Assembly: GCF_003268815.1 (NCBI RefSeq)
Contig: NZ_QLSV01000003.1
Coordinates: forward strand, 62,001-126,000
From: Flavobacterium lacus
GTDB lineage: Bacteria > Bacteroidota > Bacteroidia > Flavobacteriales > Flavobacteriaceae
Length of the DNA stretch: 64,000 nt
Reading direction: 5' to 3'
Made by a program: the position numbers and the translations under genes. Positions 8,883 to 15,879 of this stretch are shown here, one piece after another (within the stretch, counting starts at the first letter, position 1; each line of letters opens with the position of its first letter). The notes beneath the pieces were generated by a model that was not told where the DNA came from, searched no databases, and was given only the letters and a program-made list of their open reading frames with translations.

Positions 8883-9266
8883 ATGAACAACCCCGCCTCT
8901 TTTTTGATTCTGCTACTTTTAACCGTAACTTTTTTACAATCCGGCTACGATAAATTGTTTTATTGGAAAGACAATTTGGCTTGGTTAAAAGAACATTTTT
9001 CTAAAACCGTCGTCAAGAATATGGTTCCACAAGCCTTGGCTTTTGTATTGCTTTTAGAGTTAGTAACTGTAATTTTAGCCATTGCCGGTATGGTGCAAAT
9101 GCTTTATAACGGCAACCGTGAATATGGTTTTTATGCTGCTGTAATGAGTTGTGTCACTTTACTTTTTTTACTTTTCGGACAACGTTTAGCCAAAGATTAT
9201 GATGGTGCCAGAACGATTGTAATTTATTATATTCCGGCTGTTTTGGCGGTGTATTGGTTGAATTAA
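8883..9266 (+). CDS. DoxX-like small integral membrane protein
   Basis: A 127-residue protein with four hydrophobic segments: about residues 4-20, 48-70, 80-98 and 108-126. The first is followed by SGYDKLFYWKDNLAWLKEHFSKT, the loop typical of DoxX/DoxD-like proteins. Family members are linked to quinone or thiol redox chemistry in the cytoplasmic membrane, but their exact role is usually unknown. The gene starts 4 bases after holB and so is probably translated from the same message. The link to DNA replication is likely only positional. Confidence 0.75.
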   Translation: MNNPASFLILLLLTVTFLQSGYDKLFYWKDNLAWLKEHFSKTVVKNMVPQALAFVLLLELVTVILAIAGMVQMLYNGNREYGFYAAVMSCVTLLFLLFGQRLAKDYDGARTIVIYYIPAVLAVYWLN

Positions 9267-9289
9267 GAGATTTAAAAAACTAAAGCAAA

Positions 9290-11566
9290 TTATAAACTCG
9301 CTTTAAACAACCTTAATTCGTCCCAAGTAAATCGATCGCCTACTTGCTCTTTTAAAGCGTTTAAACTCTCTTCGTTGTAGCCTTTAAATACAGTTGCTAA
9401 TTGCTCTATTTTGTCTTCGGGCAACACTTCTGTAATAGAAATGGTTCCGGCCTGGATAAGCTTGGCTAAATGACCGTAAATCGTTTGTGTGGTTAGAACA
9501 CGAATCTTAGCAATTTCTTTTACAGCGTTTTTCTCTTGCCATAATTCGTAAGTTTCCTGTAAAGTTGATTTCTTTGGTTCTTTTGTTTTTTTCTTTTTGG
9601 GAAGGTAGTGATAGGGATCAAAATCAGGTTCTTCCTCCTCTTCTAATAACGTGCTTTTTATCGTTTTAAAATGTTCTTGAACGGTTTGCACTTTGTTGCT
9701 TCGGTAGTGTTGAATTTCTTCGGAAATCAGGTTTTCTTTATTGATTTCTTTCCCTTCGGATAAAATTTCTACCATTTTAACCGCTTTAAACAATTGAAGA
9801 ATGGCTTTGGTGGTGCTTTCTTCCAATTCGCTTAATTCTGCAAAATATTCTTTCACTCGTTTTTTTCGTTTGACTTCTTCCATTTTCAACAATAAATCAA
9901 ACAAAATTTCATCCAATCTTGGCGAAAAATAGTCTTGGGCGGCTTTTACTCTTTCGGCAATGAAAACAATATTAACTTCGTCGGCATGAAAAAGACGTTC
10001 CAACTGCGAGCGAAATTTTCTTGACGGACCTTCCAATAACGCCATTTTTCCTTCTTGCAGTTCTGCCCAATTTCGATGTTTTGATTTCTCTGATTTTTCG
10101 GCATCAGTTTGATAACTAAACCGATGATTTCGCCATTGTTGTGCTAATTCCTCCCAATCGAAACTGTTTTTAATATACTGAAGAATAAACTGTTGCGTTT
10201 CTTTTTGTAATGCATTCACAATAGTTTGCTCATCTGCCTTATTTTCAGCATATTGCATTACTTCTTGGTCGTTAGAAATCCCATTCATTTGAATTGGTTT
10301 CAACAAAACTAATCCTTCTAACGAACGCAAACGCGAAAGTGCGACATATGCTTGACCAGGTAAAAATACTTGCGAAACATCCAAAACAGCTTTATCAAAT
10401 GTTAATCCCTGGCTTTTGTGAACTGTGATTGCCCATGCTAATTTTATCGGATAATGCACAAAGGTTCCAAGGGTTTCTTCATCAATTTCTTTCGTATTTT
10501 CGTTTACTGAATAACGAATGTTTTTCCATTCATATTTTTCAACTTCGATGGTTTTATTTTCTTCCGGAAAGTACACAATTATTTCAGCTTCTGATAATGA
10601 TTTGATAAAACCCATTTTACCATTAAAGTAATTCTTTTCCGGTGACAAATCATTTTTAATAAACATAATTTGAGCACCAACTTTCAGTTGTAAAACTTCA
10701 TCCACCGGATAAATTTTTTCTGGAAAATCGCCTACTACTTCGGGTTTAAACCGAAAACATTTTCCTTCCAATTCCTCTAATGATTCAGCATTTATCGAAT
10801 CCGCTTTCGCATTATGCGTTGTCAAAGTAATGTATCCTTTGTTGGCTTTGATGTCGAAATTGGGTTTTACAAAATCATTCAACACCACCATATCGTTTTG
10901 TGTAATTGTATTATTACGAAGGTTATTTAAAACTGAAATAAAACGATCGTCTGTTTGACGAAAAATCTTAGATAATTCAATATACAAAGGCGGTCTTTCC
11001 TGAATAACTTTGGCATGAAAAAAGAAAATTCCTCGGTAATAATTGCGTAAAACTTGCCATTCATCATTTTTTACAACAGGTGGCAATTGCAGTAAATCAC
11101 CAATAAAAAGCACTTGAACTCCACCAAAAGGAATGTCTCTCCGGCGTACTTTTCGCAGCATAAAATCGATGGCATCTAATAAATCGGCTCGCAGCATACT
11201 AACTTCGTCAATAATGAGCAATTCCATATTAAGCATTACGGCCTTTTTTTGGCCGCTCATTCGAAAATGCTTAACTAACGTGTTTTTTGTCTCAAATTTC
11301 TGGTATTGCGAAATGCTGGAACCGGCTATATATTCCGGAATAAAACCTCCAAAAGGCAGTTGAAACATTGAGTGAATGGTTACTCCTCCCGCATTCAATG
11401 CAGCGATTCCTGTTGGAGCAACCACAACCGTGTTTTTATATGTAGTTTGAATGATTTTTCGCAACAAAGTAGTTTTTCCTGTACCGGCCTTTCCGGTGAG
11501 AAAAATTGAGCGATGGGTTTGATTGATAAATTGCAAGACTTGGCGTGCATCGTTTGTAATTTCCAT
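9290..11566 (-). CDS. PIF1-like superfamily 1 helicase with C-terminal helix-turn-helix domain
   Basis: This 758-residue protein begins with a PIF1/RecD2-type helicase: Walker A GKAGTGKT at about 25-32, motif Ia VVVAPTGIAALNAGG, and Walker B LIIDEVSM at about 117-124. Later motifs are GDLLQLPPV, IFRQTDDRF, and the late motif AWAITVHKSQGLTFDKAVLD with YVALSRLRSLEGL. A charged middle region leads to a C-terminal winged-helix/HTH_40-type domain (residues about 670-758) with TYELWQEKNAVKEIAKIRVL and IYGHLAKLIQAG. PIF1 helicases unwind DNA 5' to 3' and resolve G-quadruplexes and R-loops; the role here is inferred from the family. It stands alone, convergent with the DoxX gene. Confidence 0.85.
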   Translation of the reverse strand: MEITNDARQVLQFINQTHRSIFLTGKAGTGKTTLLRKIIQTTYKNTVVVAPTGIAALNAGGVTIHSMFQLPFGGFIPEYIAGSSISQYQKFETKNTLVKHFRMSGQKKAVMLNMELLIIDEVSMLRADLLDAIDFMLRKVRRRDIPFGGVQVLFIGDLLQLPPVVKNDEWQVLRNYYRGIFFFHAKVIQERPPLYIELSKIFRQTDDRFISVLNNLRNNTITQNDMVVLNDFVKPNFDIKANKGYITLTTHNAKADSINAESLEELEGKCFRFKPEVVGDFPEKIYPVDEVLQLKVGAQIMFIKNDLSPEKNYFNGKMGFIKSLSEAEIIVYFPEENKTIEVEKYEWKNIRYSVNENTKEIDEETLGTFVHYPIKLAWAITVHKSQGLTFDKAVLDVSQVFLPGQAYVALSRLRSLEGLVLLKPIQMNGISNDQEVMQYAENKADEQTIVNALQKETQQFILQYIKNSFDWEELAQQWRNHRFSYQTDAEKSEKSKHRNWAELQEGKMALLEGPSRKFRSQLERLFHADEVNIVFIAERVKAAQDYFSPRLDEILFDLLLKMEEVKRKKRVKEYFAELSELEESTTKAILQLFKAVKMVEILSEGKEINKENLISEEIQHYRSNKVQTVQEHFKTIKSTLLEEEEEPDFDPYHYLPKKKKTKEPKKSTLQETYELWQEKNAVKEIAKIRVLTTQTIYGHLAKLIQAGTISITEVLPEDKIEQLATVFKGYNEESLNALKEQVGDRFTWDELRLFKASL

Positions 11567-11681
11567 GTGGCGTTGAGTTTAATGGCGGAAATGTACAAAT
11601 TTTTGAATAATTGTGAAAGTCATGTACTGAAAATTTATAATTTGAATTTGTAAAAATAAATATTTAGAACTTCTACAAAAC

Positions 11682-11710
11682 AAAAAAACCTCTCAAAAAG
11701 AAAGGTTTTA
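11682..11710 (-). terminator. Rho-independent terminator after the OmpH gene
   Basis: Inverted repeat AAAACCT (11685-11691) and AGGTTTT (11703-11709), with a run of A on the plus strand at 11682-11688, which is a run of U in the minus-strand transcript. It lies 20 bases past the OmpH stop. Confidence 0.6.
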
Positions 11711-11729
11711 AAAGCAATAAATCTATTAC

Positions 11730-12317
11730 TTATTTTTTTGTCGAATCAACTTTTGTATCAGCTTTTTCATCTATTTTATCATCTGACGAAGTTGATTTGT
11801 ACTTATCATTGAGTAATTTAATCACATCATTGGTAATATCATATTCTTCTTTTGCATACAAAACAGTTGCTGCATCACCAGTTCCGTAGATGTAATTGTA
11901 TCCTTTTTCTTTACCATAATCTTTGATGAATTTTTTCACATCCTTTACTAAGCTGTCCATTTCTTTTCCGCTTTCGTCTTGTAATTGACGAAGAATAGCT
12001 TGTTGAGCATAGGATAATTCTTGTTCTTTTCTTTGTAGTTCAGCTCCTTTTTGTTGAGCCCATTGTGGACCATAAGTTTCTGCATTTTTTTGAAACGCTG
12101 CTGCTTCGGTTCTAAAACGAGCTACTTCCGCTTCTAATTGCTTGCCCATTTCTTCACCTTTTGTTTTATATTTTTCTTCAATATCTTTTGCTTCCGTGTA
12201 TTCTTCCAAAAGTTTAGAAGTATCTACATAAGCGGTTTTGAAATCTTTTTGATTGGCTGCTTTATCACACGATGCCATGGCTAAAAGTAAGCCGAATACT
12301 AAAATTGATTTTTTCAT
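11730..12317 (-). CDS. OmpH/Skp family chaperone, lipoprotein form
   Basis: From the internal ATG at 12317 this is a 195-residue protein with signal peptide MKKSILVFGLLLAMASC and a likely lipidated Cys at residue 17. The upstream in-frame ATG at 12383 would put 22 extra residues before a good signal peptide, so I prefer the internal start. The mature part has the Skp/OmpH pattern: TAYVDTSKLLEEY, then a long charged coiled coil (EEKYKTKGEEMGKQLEAEVARFRTEAAAF in parts), then YNYIYGTGDAATVLYAKEEYDIT. Skp-type chaperones carry unfolded outer-membrane proteins across the periplasm; membrane anchoring of this copy departs from the soluble enterobacterial form. The tail is rich in Lys, Asp and Ser. 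Confidence 0.85.
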   Translation of the reverse strand: MKKSILVFGLLLAMASCDKAANQKDFKTAYVDTSKLLEEYTEAKDIEEKYKTKGEEMGKQLEAEVARFRTEAAAFQKNAETYGPQWAQQKGAELQRKEQELSYAQQAILRQLQDESGKEMDSLVKDVKKFIKDYGKEKGYNYIYGTGDAATVLYAKEEYDITNDVIKLLNDKYKSTSSDDKIDEKADTKVDSTKK

Positions 12318-12555
12318 TATGATTGTCTGATTTATAAAATTTTGGTAAAAGTAATAATTCCTGCGTAATTGGCAAATTTGCATAGTTTTTTCAAAATTGG
12401 TTAGTATAAGAAATTATAATCGTTATTTGTTGTTAAATAGTTTTAACTTATTAATTTTGAATTCACCAGCCTGCATTAAATCAATTAAAATTATTTACAT
12501 GTGCGAATGCTTGGTTTGGGTTGAAATGGTCTAAATTGCCGCTTTAAAATGGTTT

Positions 12556-13401
12556 TTAGCTGTTTTTGAAGATGTAAATATGTGAAGAATACTCTAAACT
12601 CTTCTTCCCTTTTAAATTTGATTGTAAACCAATCCAAAAAGCTTTGATCGGATTCATCTTTCCGGTTTTATATTTTTCAGATAATAAACTCACATAAAAA
12701 CTATCAAACCACATCGGTTGAACTTTTTTGAGTTTTAAATTTTCCTGTGCGAAAAGTTTTTCCATAGCAATTTTAGAAAAATGCCATAGGTGTCGTGGCA
12801 CATCAAAAGCGGCCCAAAATTTTCCGTAATGTTTTGCGTCGAATGATTTGTAATTTGGAACTGCAATGATGATAGTCCCGTCTGGTTTGAGTAAACGTTT
12901 TAGTTCTTTAATTTGAGATTCCAAATCGGGAACATGTTCCAAAACATGCCACATAGTGATCACATCAAAAAAATGATCTTCCAGATCTGGATAGGTGTCA
13001 ATAATACAAATACCTTTTTGTTTGGCTAATGCTTTTGCTTTTTCATTTGGTTCCATCCCAACTGCTTTCCAGTTTTGCTTTTTTGCTTCAGCTAAAAAAT
13101 CGCCGGTTCCTGCTCCAATATCTAAAACAGAACCTTTTTCACTTTGCCAATAATCAATTAATTGCACTTTATCTCGAATGGCTTTTCGCTTAACCGATTG
13201 ATAGATTTTTTCAAACCATGAACGAGCCGAATCGGTGTGAGAAATATAATCTTCACTTTCGTAATAATTCGGCAAATCTACTAAAGCGGGTTGCGGATAC
13301 GTTTTTAATAATTGAAGATTTTCATCCATCAACAATTCAAATTGTTCTCCCGAAACGGAGTAATCTTTTACTTTAATATACGGTTCTTTTGAAAAATTCA
13401 T
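12556..13401 (-). CDS. Class I SAM-dependent methyltransferase
   Basis: A 281-residue protein when started at the ATG at 13401 (MNFSKEPYIKVKDYS); an in-frame ATG at 13434 would add 11 residues. SAM-binding motif I is VLDIGAGTGDFLAEAKKQNW, motif II VITMWHVLEHVPD, and motif III LLKPDGTIIIAVPNY. The later KFWAAFDVPRHLWHFS segment is typical of methyltransferases found with polysaccharide or wall genes in Bacteroidota. The substrate cannot be told from sequence. It lies 127 bases downstream of mnmG in the same direction, and a parS-like site sits in that gap. Confidence 0.8.
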   Translation of the reverse strand: MNFSKEPYIKVKDYSVSGEQFELLMDENLQLLKTYPQPALVDLPNYYESEDYISHTDSARSWFEKIYQSVKRKAIRDKVQLIDYWQSEKGSVLDIGAGTGDFLAEAKKQNWKAVGMEPNEKAKALAKQKGICIIDTYPDLEDHFFDVITMWHVLEHVPDLESQIKELKRLLKPDGTIIIAVPNYKSFDAKHYGKFWAAFDVPRHLWHFSKIAMEKLFAQENLKLKKVQPMWFDSFYVSLLSEKYKTGKMNPIKAFWIGLQSNLKGKKSLEYSSHIYIFKNS

Positions 13402-13460
13402 TAGATATAAAATGCTTTTTTGTTGCTTGAACAAGCTGTCTTTGTACGGATTTTTGAAAT

Positions 13461-13476
13461 AGTTTCACGTGGAACA
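13461..13476. promoter_or_regulatory. parS-like ParB-binding site 1
   Basis: The 16-mer AGTTTCACGTGGAACA matches the palindromic parS consensus TGTTNCACGTGNAACA at every position except the first. It lies in the gap between the methyltransferase gene and mnmG. Confidence 0.65.
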
Positions 13477-13528
13477 ATTAAATGATTAGAATTAAACTGA
13501 ACACTTTAATCTGCCAACTGAAGACTTC

Positions 13529-15400
13529 TTACCTTCCCATATAAATTAATAATATTGAAATATCACTTGGGTTTACACCACTGATTCTGGATGCTTGAGA
13601 AACTGTAACTGGTCGAATTTTTTTGAACTTTTCTCTCGCTTCATATGACAATGATTTGATTTTATCAAAATCATAATTATCCGGAATTCTGACATCTTCT
13701 AATCGTTTTAATTTGTCTGCATTGTTCCGTTCTTTTTCAATATAACCATTATATTTTACTTGAATTTCTGCTTGTTCAACAGTTTCTTCATCCAATCCAT
13801 TTACTGCGATATATTCTTTTACTTTATCAAATAAAACAATGTCTTCCAAATCAATTTGAGGTCGCGAAAACACTTTATACATTTTATCCGATTGAACCAT
13901 TGGAGAGCTCCCTTTTATTTCCAAAACAGGATTTGCTTCTTCAGGTGAAATACTGGTTTCTCTAAAAAATGAAACCATTTTTTCGGCTTCATTAAACTTA
14001 TGATTCATTCGGATTAAGCGTTCTTCTGCAGCCAATCCTAAGTCAAATCCTTTCGGAGTTAATCGTTCATCGGCATTATCTTGACGTAATAATGTTCTAT
14101 ATTCTGCTCTCGAAGTAAACATACGATATGGTTCTTCTGTACCTTTTGTAATTAAATCATCTATCAAAACGCCGATATAAGCTTCGTCTCTTTTCAACAC
14201 AAAAGGATCACGTTCTTGCACTTTTAAAGCTGCATTTATTCCTGCCATTAAGCCTTGTGAAGCAGCTTCCTCGTAACCAGTAGTTCCGTTGATTTGACCC
14301 GCAAAAAATAAACCATCAACCAACTTCGTTTCTAAAGTATGTTTTAATTGCGTTGGCGGAAAATAATCATATTCAATGGCATAACCAGGGCGGAAAAACT
14401 TCACTTTTTCAAATCCTACTACCGAACGTAATGCTTTAAACTGTACTTCTTCAGGTAGCGAAGTTGAGAAACCATTAACATATACTTCTACAGTATTCCA
14501 GCCCTCTGGCTCTATAAACAATTGATGCCTGTCTTTATCGGCAAAACGGTTAATTTTATCTTCAATAGACGGACAATAACGCGGTCCGGTGCTTTGGATT
14601 CTTCCATTAAACATGGGTGAGCGATCAAAACCTTCTCGTAACAAATTATGAACCGTTTCTGAGGTGTAAGTCATCCAACACGATCGCTGATGAATTAGTG
14701 GTTTTGAAGAGTCTAAATAAGAGAATTTGTGTGGTTTCTCATCCCCTTTTTCTTCTCTCATTTTGGTATAATCCAATGAACGACCATCTACTCTTGGTGG
14801 TGTTCCGGTTTTCATTCGCCCTGATTCAAATCCGAGTTTGACTAAATCTTCGGTAATTCCGTAAGCTGCACTTTCTCCTGCTCTTCCTCCTCCGAACTGT
14901 TTTTCGCCAATATGAATTAATCCGTTAAGGAAAGTTCCATTCGTTAAAACAACGGTTTTGGCTTTGATTTCGATTCCTAACGATGTTTTAATTCCTTTGA
15001 TAACATTATTTTCGATAATTAAACCGGCAACCATTTCTTGATAGAAGTCCACATTCGGAGTGTTTTCCAACATCAAACGCCACTCTTCTGCAAATCGCAT
15101 CCGATCACTTTGAACTCGTGGCGACCACATTGCTGGTCCTTTTGATTTATTAAGCATTTTAAACTGTATGGCTGTCTTATCGGAAACAATTCCTGAATAG
15201 CCTCCCAACGCATCAATCTCACGCACAATTTGCCCTTTTGCAATTCCGCCCATAGCAGGATTACACGACATTTGCCCAATAGTTTGCAAGTTCATTGTGA
15301 CCAACAACGTTGAACAGCCCATATTAGCGGCAGAGGCGGCAGCTTCTGAACCAGCGTGACCGGCACCCACCACAATTACATCGTATTTATCTTGAAACAT
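13529..15400 (-). CDS. mnmG: tRNA uridine-5-carboxymethylaminomethyl synthase subunit MnmG (GidA)
   Basis: This FAD enzyme works with MnmE to build the carboxymethylaminomethyl group on wobble U34 of tRNAs. The start at 15400 (MFQDKYDVIVVGAGHAG) gives 623 residues, the normal length, with FAD-binding GAGHAG at 12-17. Other family blocks are present: SCNPAMGGIAKGQIVREIDALGG, TGTPPRVDGRSLD, FAGQINGTTGYEEAA, FTSRAEYRTLLRQDNAD and the C-terminal RIPDNYDFDKIKSLS and GVNPSDISILLIY. An upstream ATG at 15430 would add MFHVEQSNKT, but that stretch is simply a parS-like site read through as codons, so I reject it. The gene lies downstream of ybeY. Confidence 0.97.
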   Translation of the reverse strand: MFQDKYDVIVVGAGHAGSEAAASAANMGCSTLLVTMNLQTIGQMSCNPAMGGIAKGQIVREIDALGGYSGIVSDKTAIQFKMLNKSKGPAMWSPRVQSDRMRFAEEWRLMLENTPNVDFYQEMVAGLIIENNVIKGIKTSLGIEIKAKTVVLTNGTFLNGLIHIGEKQFGGGRAGESAAYGITEDLVKLGFESGRMKTGTPPRVDGRSLDYTKMREEKGDEKPHKFSYLDSSKPLIHQRSCWMTYTSETVHNLLREGFDRSPMFNGRIQSTGPRYCPSIEDKINRFADKDRHQLFIEPEGWNTVEVYVNGFSTSLPEEVQFKALRSVVGFEKVKFFRPGYAIEYDYFPPTQLKHTLETKLVDGLFFAGQINGTTGYEEAASQGLMAGINAALKVQERDPFVLKRDEAYIGVLIDDLITKGTEEPYRMFTSRAEYRTLLRQDNADERLTPKGFDLGLAAEERLIRMNHKFNEAEKMVSFFRETSISPEEANPVLEIKGSSPMVQSDKMYKVFSRPQIDLEDIVLFDKVKEYIAVNGLDEETVEQAEIQVKYNGYIEKERNNADKLKRLEDVRIPDNYDFDKIKSLSYEAREKFKKIRPVTVSQASRISGVNPSDISILLIYMGR

Positions 15401-15413
15401 AGTTTTATTAGAT

Positions 15414-15429
15414 TGTTCCACGTGAAACA
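15414..15429. promoter_or_regulatory. parS-like ParB-binding site 2
   Basis: TGTTCCACGTGAAACA fits the bacterial parS consensus TGTTNCACGTGNAACA at all fixed positions. It is just upstream of the mnmG start and 50 bases (start to start) from site 3. Confidence 0.8.
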
Positions 15430-15459
15430 TTTCACTGAAACTTCATTAAATTCATTTAT

Positions 15460-15879
15460 TTATTGTTCCACGTGGAACATCATCATTTTTTCTTCTTCTT
15501 TTTGACGCATTAGTTTTTCGTCAGCTTCCGATTTATCTTTATAGCCGCAATAATGCAAAACACCATGAGCCATCACTCGTTTTAACTCCTCTAACCAAGA
15601 AACATTATAGTGTATGGCGTTTTCTTGAACCCTTTCCACAGAAATGAATATATCACCGTGTAAAAAATTTCCTTCACTGTAGTCAAAACTAATAATATCG
15701 GTTAAGGTGTCGTGATTAAGATATTCCATATTGATTTTGAGCAAATACTCATCATCACAAAAGATATAACTGATTTCACCTTCTCCTTTGTCTTCCGATA
15801 AAATTACCGCAGAAATCCAATTGGAAAACAACTTTTCGTCTTCTAATTCAAAATCGGTTTGATAGTTAAAACTAATCAT
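15460..15879 (-). CDS. ybeY: Endoribonuclease YbeY (rRNA maturation factor)
   Basis: A 139-residue member of the UPF0054 family, a single-strand endoribonuclease involved in 16S rRNA 3'-end maturation and ribosome quality control. The diagnostic region is LNHDTLTDIISFDYSEG, then GDIFISVERVQENA, then the metal-site motif AHGVLHYCGYKDKSEAD. In the E. coli protein the third zinc-ligand position is His; here the aligned residue is Asp, after a Lys. The last residues (FHVEQ) are encoded by parS-like site 3, so the C-terminal tail is a by-product of that DNA element. The start overlaps the DUF4175 stop by 8 bases, which suggests coupled translation. mnmG follows. Confidence 0.92.
   Translation of the reverse strand: MISFNYQTDFELEDEKLFSNWISAVILSEDKGEGEISYIFCDDEYLLKINMEYLNHDTLTDIISFDYSEGNFLHGDIFISVERVQENAIHYNVSWLEELKRVMAHGVLHYCGYKDKSEADEKLMRQKEEEKMMMFHVEQ
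15464..15479. promoter_or_regulatory. parS-like ParB-binding site 3 inside the end of ybeY
   Basis: TGTTCCACGTGGAACA is a perfect 16-base palindrome and a full match to TGTTNCACGTGNAACA. It occupies the last codons of ybeY (read as FHVEQ). Confidence 0.8.

Noticed and set aside
12318-12555. Possible small gene or RNA in the 238-base gap before the methyltransferase
   Set aside because: No credible frame, hairpin or promoter pattern stands out from AT-rich background.
15401-15430. Upstream start for mnmG giving an N-terminal MFHVEQSNKT
   Set aside because: The extra codons are the parS-like site read as protein; the FAD-binding start at 15400 gives the normal family length.
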